Translations under genes and position numbers: made by a program
Assembly (NCBI GenBank): GCA_002496485.1
Contig: DAJW01000017.1
Coordinates: 1-25,015, forward strand
Direction of reading: 5' to 3'
Origin: Euryarchaeota archaeon UBA36
GTDB lineage: Archaea; Thermoplasmatota; Poseidoniia; Poseidoniales; Thalassarchaeaceae
DNA: 25,015 nt
Part shown: piece after piece, positions 7,662-17,500 of the stretch
Layout of the letters: each line of letters begins with the position of its first letter
Position numbering within the stretch: position 1 is the stretch's first letter
Notes under the pieces: generated by a model
What the model saw: the letters and a program-made list of their open reading frames with translations, nothing else
Databases searched by the model: none
What the model was told of the DNA's origin: nothing

Positions 7662-10600
7662 TCAAATCCTTTCATCTGGAATTTTAACTATCTCTGGGGC
7701 AGATGGTAAATCCAAACCTCTCGCCTCAGGGCTTACTGCTAATCTTTCTGGAATAATCCCATAAGCCTCTAAAGCATCTTCCAATTTTCTTTTGTGACTT
7801 ATTTTAGATCTAACCAGTATGGTAGCAATAATTAGAATCAGAGAGGATATTACTACCGAAACTATACCACTAATTCCGGTGATACTATCAAATAAATTTT
7901 CTGAAGAGGGCATAGGCTCAATCCATATATCTATTTGTAAGCTCCAGAAAATCTCAATCTCCTCAACAGAATCATCAATAACTACTGTAAGTTTTTGAAT
8001 CATTTCCCCCTCATCACAAATTTGGATTTCCAAATCATTTACGGGATTCATACATTCAATTGAGGGTAAGAATAGTCTTTTACCATTATTACTAACATAA
8101 TTGTCTAAGTCAAATCCTAAAATATTCCATGAAATATCTAAATCTAATTGGCTTGGCAAGCCACTAATTTCAAAAATCAATGAATCATTAGTAAGGTCCC
8201 AAACAATCCCAGATGAATTTTCTGTTTCCAGTTGTGGATTTGTAAAAATTACTAATCTTCTATTAATCTCCTCATCTATCATTTGATTACAATCGTCGTC
8301 AATACCATTCCAGATTTCATTCGAATCGGGATTAACTGACGGCGACCTATCATCACAGTCCTCAAATTCAAAGAATCCGTCTTTGTCTCTGTCATAATCA
8401 AATTTCAGCGGATCCGAATTTTTTATTAGAATTTCAGTTCCATCATCTAAACCATCTTGATCAGAATCGAATAGTAATGCACTTGTTGAATAGTTATGAT
8501 ATTCATCATAATCCAAAATTAAATCGCCATCAGAATCTATGATTTTATAATCTTCATCAATTTCTTCATCACAGTCATTATCTTTACCATCTAATTTTTC
8601 TGGCGTTCCTGGAGATACATCAAAGTCATTATCATCACAGTCCTCAAATTCAAATTTTCCATCTGCATCTTTGTCTTGATCAGTAAAAATTGGATTAGAA
8701 TTCAAAATATTTACTTCATAACCATCGGGGAGACTATCTCCATCTGTATCTCCAATATTTGGATTAGTGAAATAAAAATGATATTCATCGTAATCAGTCA
8801 ACCCATCAGAGTCTGAATCAATGGATGTAAAATCTTCATCTACATCTTCATCACAGTCATTATCTGTATCATCAAGAATCTCCAATAATCCCGGATTTCT
8901 ATTGTCATTAAAGTCATCACAATCCTCAAACCAATAAAATCCATCTTCATCTTCATCTTCATCAAAGGATAAAGGATCAGAGTTCGTTACATCTATCTCA
9001 ACTAAATCAGAAATGCCATCACCATCTGAATCTCCATCTAATATATTAGTCCCATAAATATGATATTCACTCCAATCCACAAGTCCATCAGAATCTGAAT
9101 CTGTATCATTGTAACCTTCGTCTACAAGATTATCACAATTATCATCAATATTATTCAATAACTCTTCATTTCCAGGATAAATATTTTGATCTTCATCATT
9201 GCAATCTTCAAAATGATATGACGAGTCTGAATCGTTATCAGCGTCATAAATTAATGGATTAGAATTCCAAATCTGTATTTCATCACCGTCAGTTAATCCA
9301 TCTAAATCTGAATCTATCATCAAAGGATTTGTTCCATGAATATTTACTTCTTCATTGTCATCCAATGAATCTCCATCAGTATCATTATTTTTTGCATTAG
9401 TTTCGTAAATAATTACCTCTTCATAGTCATTCAACCCATCATCATCGGAATCTCCGTCTAAAGGATTAGTATCATGAATTGAAGTTTCATTCTCATCCGA
9501 CAATCCATCTCCATCATCATCCAGATCTATGTAGTCACAAATTCCATCTCCATCAAAATCGACTGGAAATGACTTATCATTGAGTGAATCAGTATTACAT
9601 TCAATTTCTGTTATGTCGTTAAATCCATCTCCATCATCATCATTATCTACAAAATCACATACTTCATCAGAATCAGTATCTATGGGAATCGAATTATCAT
9701 CCATTGAATCTGAATCACATTGTAACTCTTCAAAATCATCGAAACCATCTCCATCGTCATCTTCGTCTGCGTTATTCCCTATTCCATCTCCATCCGAATC
9801 AATCCATTCGTTAGAGTCAAGAGGGAACAAATCAGTTGCTAATGGGCATGAAGCAGGTAACCCATCACTTGTATTATTGAAACTGTTCAATCCTTCTATA
9901 GTTTCCACGAGTTGAGCTGTTAACCAGTCAGCTGGTTCACATGAATCCCAATATCCGTCATTGTCGTCATCCATGTCCGTATTGTCACCATATCCGTCCA
10001 TATCGTAGTCAGACCATTCATTTGGATCTAGGCTGAAAGCATCGACATCGTCATTGTAGCCATCATTGTCATCGTCCTCATCCAATTCATCGCAGACTCC
10101 GTCCCCAGATGGTAATGTACTATCTACTGGAATATCCATTACATCAAGATGATCACTGAGGCAGTCCATCTCATATTCGTCGCTGTAAGTATCATCATCA
10201 TCGTCCATATCAACTTCAAGTCCAGATGGGGTATAAGCATCAGAACAAACAGAATGAGTTGCATTTTCTATTACTACCTCGATGAGTAGTGTATGCCCTG
10301 TATGAATTTCATCAGGCATTCCATCTCCATCTGTATCAATGGATGCACATTCATCAAAGCGGAAAGCGTCGTTCTCGTCTTCTATTCCATCGTTATCAGC
10401 ATCCATATCTAAGTATCCATATATTGCTGCTGGATTGTAGTCAAGTTTGGAAGTAACTGTGTAAGCTTCAGTTTGTCCGTGCATCATAATCCATTCTTCA
10501 ACAGTAAGGTCTCCGTTTCCATCTCCTGTAGAGTCGTTAGTCCATGACATAGCGGCATCGATATCACAAAGTCCATCATTATCATAGTCATATGGCATAA

Positions 10601-13600
10601 TATTATCTTGTAGACCTGCATATGCAGGAGCTCCGCCGATTTCGTAAACGCAGATATATTCGTATAGATCATCCCATCCATCGTTATCGTCATCTAGATC
10701 GTCAATATCGACTATGCCATCCCCATCTGTATCTGAAGCACTTGTGTTAGAATCGAAATCAACATCGTCCAAATCGTTATCTAATCCATCTCCATCAATA
10801 TCATCATCAAGAGCATCGCAAATTCCATCTCCATCGAAATCATTTGGCGAATCGCTTGCATTGTTTGGATCAGTTCCATCAGGAATTCCATCACCATCTA
10901 AATCGGGTCCACACTGATTTTCGATTGAGTCCATCCATCCATCTCCGTCTGAATCAAGTGAGTAGAAGAATACAGTTACCGTGTAATTTGTACCTACAGT
11001 ATCTGAAATTACTGCTGTTTGTCCTTGATTGACATCAATAGTCATGTTCCATGGTGTTGGTTGTGCTTCACTAAAGGACATATCATAAGTAGTTGGATTC
11101 TCAAAGAATGTTGAGCAACACAATGAATTTTGGTTTTCATCCCACATATTCAATTGTAGCCAGACTGGAGTTGATCCAGTTACTGCATATCCAGGGCTAA
11201 TTGAAATATTAGCTACATGATTTGCAGGTACCTCGAAAGTATAGTAATCTGAGTCATCTGCAAAAGATATGCTCCATCCATTCCATTGTAATGTACTATT
11301 ATTGGCTAATAAATCCGCTTGAGACTGATTTAAATAATCATTTACATATACTGCAGTAGTAAATGAAGATCCTGCATCCATTCCTGAATTAGCATCATTT
11401 TCTACGAAGTTGACTGATGCTCCATCATACTCACCATAAGAAACATTGATTTCATAATCAACATTATATCCATTTGTTTGAATTCTGAGCATTGCCCATC
11501 CATAAGTATCTTCTACTCCATTAATATCTCCACTAGCATTGAACATGTTACTTACTGGCCAGAATTCTGAGTTTAGAGAAACCTGTTGATCAGTTCCACT
11601 GTAAGAATCCATTGTTGTGTACTGGTATATTCCACCTGTTGGCGTACATGTCAAATGTTGTGGAGTACAGTATACTAACGATACCCAGTTTTGGAATGGA
11701 TCTCTATCGCCGTTAGGGTTGAAATCAAGATCGACCTGTAGTGAGCTATTATGTGGAACAGTTATGTGATAACTGTCTAAGTTATCCCACTGTATGTCCA
11801 TCCATGCTGAGCAGGCTCCGCCTTCATAAGGACCAGTATAATTGTCTGGATCTCCGTTCATCATATGCAATGGATTTCCACCTAGCCATGTTGCTTCATC
11901 GAAATCAGAGTATGAATGATAGTATGCATCTACTCCTGTATCACAGTCGTTCTGGAAATCTGCAGGGCCTGTACCTGGCCAAATCATATCAATATCCAAT
12001 TCGTAATCAGATCCACCTCTTTCTGCATAGACCCTAATCCAAACATCTTGATTATTGTCTTCATAATCAGCATAACATTCTCTGTGGCCATCAAATTCAT
12101 ATTTTCCTATATCACTACAAATTGTGCTAAATCCACCCCATGTGGATGGTACTCCTATAGCTAACTCGAAGTTATTTTCTGTCTCGAATGTTAGATTTAC
12201 TCCGAGGGCATAATTATCTGGAACAAATATCTGGTAGTAGTCGTATGTATCAGCATAATCATGAACGTATCCGGTGAATGTCTGATTGACATCGGGAATT
12301 ACCGTTGGCCCACCGGCCCATGAAGAAGTACTATCTGATGCATCATCGCCAATTCCAGCATCATTTTGATCAGTAGCACTGTAAGGAGTTGTTGTCTGAT
12401 CATACATTATAACAGAAATTGTATAATTTAATTCGTAATCTTCAGTTATTCCATCTGTGTCTACTCTGAGATATACATCAGTTTCATCTAGGACATTATT
12501 TCTATATGTCCAAGACTCATTTGTAGTTACAATTGCTGGAATAGGATTTTCCCAAGGAGAAGTTCCTACAGTAGATAGGTAAGAGGATCCAGAGTCCATA
12601 TAAACAGCTAGATCTAAATCTGCACTGATTTCTTCAGTGTCATTAAATGCAGGATCAGGTTCTCCTTCATCCCAATCTAGGATAAACCAAGCACCCATTC
12701 CCTCTGGAACGGTGTAAGTGAACCAATCTACAGGATCTTGTTGATTACATAACATTCCAGTCCATTGATCCATTCCAGTAGTATTGATTACTTCGTCATT
12801 ACCTATTATTCCAGAAGTACTAGTATCTGATGAAGCATCTGAGCCAGAACCAGTGTATTCTCCCTGTCCAACAGCTGATCCATCATCTTGGTTATAGCAA
12901 GGTGGCGGTGAGCCAGGTTCAGCTGCAAGAGTTAGAGTATATCCAGCATAACTAGAGCTTCCTGAATAATATTCAACTTCTGCAAAAATCATTGTTTTTG
13001 ATTCTGTCTGCCCTAGTTGTATAAATTCTGGGAAACTGCTATATGAGAAATCAAAGAATCCACTTGGTCCGTTCACCTCATCATATGCGGTATATAGGAT
13101 TAAATCAAGATCAGTTGTATAATCATCCCATTCTAAGGTTAAGTTGAATTTGTAATTCTCAGGAATTACAATCGCATATATGTCTGTTTCATCAGATTGT
13201 CCGACTATTCCTGATACCCCATCTTCCATGTCAGTATCTGAAACGGTCATTAATCCGCTGAAATTACCCAAATTAACTTGGACTTCGAGGCCCATGCCAC
13301 CGTCTCCATATCCATCAAACTTTTCGACTGTATAGACGCCAGCGTCGGTGTAGTTTGCAATTAAACCGGTGAAGAAGTCAGGCAGAGGGTCCCATATGTC
13401 TACAGTTCCATCGGGTTTTGTGATATCTATTCTTGTCTCAGGATCGCACCATGTATCGCAGTAAGTTACGAATACTTGTGCTGTTGTTGAACCATCGAGT
13501 TCGAATGTACCTTCTTGATAGCTCCAACTGAAAGGAACGTCTGGCATATCTAGGAGTAAGTCTAAGGTTTCAGGCATTTGATCTCCTGGAGTTCCACCAT

Positions 13601-14258
13601 CTCCATACCATGTTGTTACATTCATTGTATAATTCAAATTACTTGAGTATGAAGTCCCACAATAGTAGCACCAAACCCAGATTGCAAGTTCATCACCCAT
13701 TACATCTATTGGGAAGTCAACATAATTATTTCCAGATGAGCTCAATGGAGATTGGCCATCGTATGTAGATACAGAAACAAAATTAATTCCATTACTGTAA
13801 TCGTAGTCATATGCAAATGTTCCACTAGAGTAGGATGCAACTTCATCAGCATAACCGACTGCTACTATATACGCCCTAGAATCATATGTTGAACCAGTTC
13901 CATTCCAACTAATATTTACAGTCATTCCAAATCCAGGTTCCATATCAATGATATACATATCATTATTAGTATCTGCAGTGGAAGAGTATCCTGTGGCATT
14001 CATTTCTCCTGTATACGAGATAGTCTCATTTGTATATCCAAATGAGAAATCTTCCGTGAGATCAATGGCATCATCATATACGACTCCGGCATCGACCCCT
14101 CGGCAAGCATCAGCACCAAGGCATGGCGATGGTACATTATCTCTTGATTTATCATCTGCAAGCGCTGCTGGTGCATCCAAAGCACCGAGCATAGGCAAGC
14201 AAAATGAAACTATCATCAACATTGTTAGGCTTATTGAGCGGTTTACATTTTCATTCAT
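7662..14258 (-). CDS. Giant membrane-anchored surface protein with PPC, TSP3 and MopE-like repeats
   Basis: A 2198-residue secreted protein of unknown function. The N-terminal signal peptide ends near residue 35 (PAALADD). Residues about 50-1090 hold several beta-rich PPC-like domains with YYxxxVP-type strands, several introduced by linkers such as QNDAGIGDDAS (629) and ENDANSGMDAG (952). Residues about 1100-1680 are Asp-rich TSP3-type calcium-binding repeats (DTDGDGI, DDDNDGW). Residues about 1683-2010 are a strict 94-residue repeat carrying MopE-like DCDD...NDCDE motifs. A beta region, one membrane helix (about 2130-2155, VVISSLILIIATILV) and a roughly 45-residue cytoplasmic tail follow. 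Asn-glycosylation sequons are frequent. Start: ATG 14258 is favoured over an in-frame GTG at 14267, because GTGA five bases upstream can act as SD. Likely role is calcium-stabilised adhesion or substrate capture (inference). Confidence 0.9.
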   Translation of the reverse strand: MNENVNRSISLTMLMIVSFCLPMLGALDAPAALADDKSRDNVPSPCLGADACRGVDAGVVYDDAIDLTEDFSFGYTNETISYTGEMNATGYSSTADTNNDMYIIDMEPGFGMTVNISWNGTGSTYDSRAYIVAVGYADEVASYSSGTFAYDYDYSNGINFVSVSTYDGQSPLSSSGNNYVDFPIDVMGDELAIWVWCYYCGTSYSSNLNYTMNVTTWYGDGGTPGDQMPETLDLLLDMPDVPFSWSYQEGTFELDGSTTAQVFVTYCDTWCDPETRIDITKPDGTVDIWDPLPDFFTGLIANYTDAGVYTVEKFDGYGDGGMGLEVQVNLGNFSGLMTVSDTDMEDGVSGIVGQSDETDIYAIVIPENYKFNLTLEWDDYTTDLDLILYTAYDEVNGPSGFFDFSYSSFPEFIQLGQTESKTMIFAEVEYYSGSSSYAGYTLTLAAEPGSPPPCYNQDDGSAVGQGEYTGSGSDASSDTSTSGIIGNDEVINTTGMDQWTGMLCNQQDPVDWFTYTVPEGMGAWFILDWDEGEPDPAFNDTEEISADLDLAVYMDSGSSYLSTVGTSPWENPIPAIVTTNESWTYRNNVLDETDVYLRVDTDGITEDYELNYTISVIMYDQTTTPYSATDQNDAGIGDDASDSTSSWAGGPTVIPDVNQTFTGYVHDYADTYDYYQIFVPDNYALGVNLTFETENNFELAIGVPSTWGGFSTICSDIGKYEFDGHRECYADYEDNNQDVWIRVYAERGGSDYELDIDMIWPGTGPADFQNDCDTGVDAYYHSYSDFDEATWLGGNPLHMMNGDPDNYTGPYEGGACSAWMDIQWDNLDSYHITVPHNSSLQVDLDFNPNGDRDPFQNWVSLVYCTPQHLTCTPTGGIYQYTTMDSYSGTDQQVSLNSEFWPVSNMFNASGDINGVEDTYGWAMLRIQTNGYNVDYEINVSYGEYDGASVNFVENDANSGMDAGSSFTTAVYVNDYLNQSQADLLANNSTLQWNGWSISFADDSDYYTFEVPANHVANISISPGYAVTGSTPVWLQLNMWDENQNSLCCSTFFENPTTYDMSFSEAQPTPWNMTIDVNQGQTAVISDTVGTNYTVTVFFYSLDSDGDGWMDSIENQCGPDLDGDGIPDGTDPNNASDSPNDFDGDGICDALDDDIDGDGLDNDLDDVDFDSNTSASDTDGDGIVDIDDLDDDNDGWDDLYEYICVYEIGGAPAYAGLQDNIMPYDYDNDGLCDIDAAMSWTNDSTGDGNGDLTVEEWIMMHGQTEAYTVTSKLDYNPAAIYGYLDMDADNDGIEDENDAFRFDECASIDTDGDGMPDEIHTGHTLLIEVVIENATHSVCSDAYTPSGLEVDMDDDDDTYSDEYEMDCLSDHLDVMDIPVDSTLPSGDGVCDELDEDDDNDGYNDDVDAFSLDPNEWSDYDMDGYGDNTDMDDDNDGYWDSCEPADWLTAQLVETIEGLNSFNNTSDGLPASCPLATDLFPLDSNEWIDSDGDGIGNNADEDDDGDGFDDFEELQCDSDSMDDNSIPIDTDSDEVCDFVDNDDDGDGFNDITEIECNTDSLNDKSFPVDFDGDGICDYIDLDDDGDGLSDENETSIHDTNPLDGDSDDDGLNDYEEVIIYETNAKNNDTDGDSLDDNEEVNIHGTNPLMIDSDLDGLTDGDEIQIWNSNPLIYDADNDSDSSYHFEDCNDEDQNIYPGNEELLNNIDDNCDNLVDEGYNDTDSDSDGLVDWSEYHIYGTNILDGDSDGDGISDLVEIDVTNSDPLSFDEDEDEDGFYWFEDCDDFNDNRNPGLLEILDDTDNDCDEDVDEDFTSIDSDSDGLTDYDEYHFYFTNPNIGDTDGDSLPDGYEVNILNSNPIFTDQDKDADGKFEFEDCDDNDFDVSPGTPEKLDGKDNDCDEEIDEDYKIIDSDGDLILDYDEYHNYSTSALLFDSDQDGLDDGTEILIKNSDPLKFDYDRDKDGFFEFEDCDDRSPSVNPDSNEIWNGIDDDCNQMIDEEINRRLVIFTNPQLETENSSGIVWDLTNDSLIFEISGLPSQLDLDISWNILGFDLDNYVSNNGKRLFLPSIECMNPVNDLEIQICDEGEMIQKLTVVIDDSVEEIEIFWSLQIDIWIEPMPSSENLFDSITGISGIVSVVISSLILIIATILVRSKISHKRKLEDALEAYGIIPERLAVSPEARGLDLPSAPEIVKIPDERI
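8268..9212 (-). repeat. 282-bp in-frame tandem repeat (94 residues, MopE-like)
   Basis: The FEDC motif recurs with F codons starting at 9212, 8930, 8648 and 8366, exactly 282 bases apart each time, with no insertion or deletion. Each full unit reads FEDCxD, a PG turn with E, a DNDCDExxDE block, then DSDxDGL-xD-xEYH, then TN and GDSDGDG, then NSxP and a D-rich stretch. There are three full units and a fourth covering about 33 residues. Units differ at many positions, so they are not identical copies. The paired DC...DC motifs resemble the MopE-type putative metal-binding repeat, and the other half is TSP3-like. Confidence 0.88.
9213..9480 (-). repeat. TSP3-like 23-residue calcium-binding repeats
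   Basis: Just before the 94-residue array the protein has at least three consecutive units of about 23 residues following a TNPLxxDSDxDGLxDxxExxI pattern (TNPLDGDSDDDGLNDYEEV, TNAKNNDTDGDSLDDNEEV, TNPLMIDSDLDGLTDGDEI). The regularly spaced Asp residues are those that bind calcium in TSP3-type repeats. The last unit matches the second half of the 94-residue unit, so the longer repeat may have grown from this simpler one. Confidence 0.75.
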
Positions 14259-14507
14259 AGGCGTCACTTAACGTGGATGAGGACTTGTATTGGCTATAAA
14301 CATCTCTCAAAATGCTCATTTCACCTTAATTTACACAAAACATCAAATTTAAGTTAAATATTTCTTAAATCAGGAAATATATTTCTGATAATGGAAAAAA
14401 TTATCATATATTTTATGTAAAACGGAAATTGACAAGAAACAAATCTGTGTTGAAAAAAGGTAAAAAAAATACACGAAGTTTCAAAAATACACTATATTTT
14501 ATTTAAA
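14259..14507. promoter_or_regulatory. Intergenic region between the two surface-protein genes
   Basis: About 250 gene-free bases, very AT-rich, both flanking genes on the minus strand. The half near 14508 holds the oligo-T 3' end signal of the 1232-residue gene (listed separately). The half near 14258 should hold the promoter of the giant gene. On the minus strand several AT stretches there (for example TTAAATTTGATG and GTAAATTAAGG, about 14320-14355) could be TATA elements, but I cannot pick one. I see no small gene or structured RNA. Confidence 0.5.
14453..14469 (-). terminator. Oligo-T terminator after the 1232-residue surface protein
   Basis: Read on the minus strand, two T runs (eight bases then six, split by a short ACC) occur about 40 bases after the stop codon at 14508. 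Archaeal intrinsic termination relies on such T tracts without needing a stem. The position between two large genes on the same strand suggests they are transcribed separately. Confidence 0.6.
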
Positions 14508-17500
14508 TTAATTATTTTCGAAGTCCCAAGTCTCTTCCGCGATATTCTGTACTAATTTTTCACGATTATTTTTCTTTCTATTTCCAGACATATATGATAC
14601 CATACCGGAAATCAAACCTAGCATTATTCCAGCACCTACAACTGAAATTCCAGGATTGAGTTTAATATGGTCCATTACTGTCAAAGGATTACTAATATCG
14701 CCCTTTCCATCATTATTTCTATCTTCCCACTCATTAGGATCGTTGGCAAATGCATCTAAAGCGTCGATAACGCCATCATTATCATCATCAGGATCGATCA
14801 AATCACATGTACCATCCATATCAAAGTCTAATGGTATATCTGAAGAATCAAATGGAGAGGTTTCACATATTAGTTCAGTCGGATCGGGCCAATCATCGTT
14901 ATCATCATCCGAATCTTTCACATCACCTATTCCATCCAAATCATTATCTGTAGATTCTGAATTATCGAATTTGAACATATCTGAACCACCGACATCATAA
15001 TCAATAATTCCATCATCATCATCATCTTCATCTATCAAATCGCATATTTTGTCTTTGTCAAAATCTTCAGGTATTGAAGAAGAATTTCTTGGATCCGAAC
15101 CACAATTTGGCTCGATTAAATCATCCCATCCATCTCCATCATCATCTTCATCAGAATTATCTCCAATATTATCAAGATCTAAATCCATCCATTCATTTGA
15201 ATTTAGAGGGAACATATCAACCTCATCTAAATAGCCGTCATCATCATCGTCTTCATCGGTAATATCGCAAACAAAATCTCCATCAAAATCGCTTGGAATT
15301 TGGTCTGCAGAAAATTGATTTGACGAGCAAGAAACCTCATCAATATCGCTCCACCCATCATTATCATCGTCTATATCTGCATTATCTCCAATATTATCCT
15401 GATCGAAATCTGACCATTCTTGATTATTCTTAGGAAATATATCTATATCATCATTATATCCATCATTATCATCATCCATATCTGCATTATCGCCGATTCC
15501 ATCGCCATCTGTATCCTCAGTTTCTGTTGAGTCCAAAGGTGATGAGTCTAATGAATCAGTAATTCCATCTCCATCATCATCGTCATCTAAATTATCGCAA
15601 ACTCCGTCTGAATCAGTATCTAATGGAATAGACGATGAATCTAGTGGATCGGAAGAGCAATCTATTTCTAAATTATCATTGAATGAATCGCCATCATCAT
15701 CTAAATCATTGTTGTCTCCGATATTATCGCCATCTGTATCTTTAGTCTCATTTTCATCCTTTGGAAAATCATCTTCTGTATCGATTACGCCATCATTGTC
15801 ATCATCTTCATCTAGGACATCACAAATATTATCTGAGTCTGTGTCCAGAGGTGTTGAATTTTCATCTAGAGAGTCGGTATTACACTCGACTTCATCTGTA
15901 TCTAACCATCCATCGCCATCATCATCTTCATCGGAGTTATCTCCTATGTTATCTCCATCTAAGTCTTGAGTTTCATTTGGATCATTTGGGAATGAGTCAT
16001 TTTCATCGGCCACTCCATCGCCATCATCATCTTCATCTAATGCGTCGCATATTCCATCTGCATCAAAATCTGATGGAATACTCAGATTGTCACTAGGATC
16101 TGATCCACAAATAATTTCCTGTTCATCATAAAATCCATCGCCATCCGTATCAAGAGTGAATATCCAAATTGATAAATTGTATAGTCCGGATCCACCGTTC
16201 CAATAGTATGTATAAGCTTCAATATATACGTCTTCATCACCAACGTATGTATTATTTGCGCTTACAAACTCCGGAATATTGTTAGTAGAATAAGAAATAC
16301 TGCTATAACTGTCATCATATAATTCTAAATCAAAGTTATTCGCATAAAACATCATTTCTATATATATTCCATGATCCTCGGGAACATATATTACATAGTA
16401 ATCATAGTTATCTGTATCTTCATCTAGATACCCTTCCCAATAAGAAAGGGATGCATTAGTTGAAATTCGAGTGGCAGAACTAAGAGAATCTCCGGCATCT
16501 CCACCACTCAGTGCATCATTCTGATTCAAGGCAGCTATTTGAGATATATTAATGAATATAATTTCTAGGGAATAATTTCCTTCTCCCCCATTTATCCAAT
16601 TGTAAAAACCAGTAGTTACCATAACATATACTGTAGAATTACTAACATTGGTAGCGCCACTTTGTACAAATTCAGGATTTTCGGATGAATAGTATGTATC
16701 ATCTATGGAATTCTGATTAGAGTCATAAAGATACAAATCAAAATTATTGGATGAATTGTTCATATAAAGAGATGATTGGATGCCAAATCCGGGTGGAACA
16801 TATACAGAGTAATAGTCTCTAGAGTCAGAAATTTCGGAAGTGCCTGAATTACCGTCGGAAACCCAGCCTATGTAAGATCCATTACCTGACAAGGAGTGAG
16901 CCTCATCAAAGCCATTACCGGCATCACTACCAGAATTTGCATCATTTTGAGTTAATGCGGGAGAAGAAGAAATGTCAGAAAAATTAAATGTTAAAGTGTA
17001 GGTCAAATTCGTTGCACTGCTAGAGGCAGCATATATTCTAAAGAATATCGTAGAACCGCTTACTAAAGTAGAATTAGCTGTTACACTAGCAGGATTGTAG
17101 TAGTAGTCGGAATCAATTATATTCCCGCTGGGCGAGTACAAGTAGAAATACAAATATGAATTTCCTGACCATTCTAATGAACTCCAAATAGTTCTATTTT
17201 CAGGTACATAAATCGAATAATAATCATCTCTATCCCAGGTATAATCTATCCAACCAGTTGTAGTAAAATCTGTAACAGGCCCTGATATGTCTAGAGCTGA
17301 AGAAATAGAACCTCCGGCATCAACTCCTTTTCTTCCATCATCTTGAATAGATCCAGGTTGGCCCGCTGTGCTGAAAAGTGTAATTGTTAAGTCATAATTC
17401 CCGATTGTGTTGTAATAGTAGGGAGTATAAACTCTGATGAAAACATATTGACCACTCATGTTAGTACCATTTGTACTTACGTCTGTCCATGGAGCTGAAT

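Noticed and set aside
9580..10917. Ser/Pro-rich open frames on the + strand opposite the TSP3 repeats of the giant protein
   Set aside because: They are antisense to Asp/Gly-rich repeats (GAT and TCC complements give Ser/Pro/His runs), lack start signals, and the sense frame is a clear long gene.
14656..16096. Ser- and His-rich + strand frames opposite the second TSP3 array
   Set aside because: Same effect: low-complexity shadows of the Asp-rich coding strand.
8268..16145. Short direct repeats (CCATCATCATC-like) that could look like a CRISPR array or microsatellite
   Set aside because: They have no constant repeat plus unique spacer structure, and stay in frame with Asp codons of the two surface proteins.
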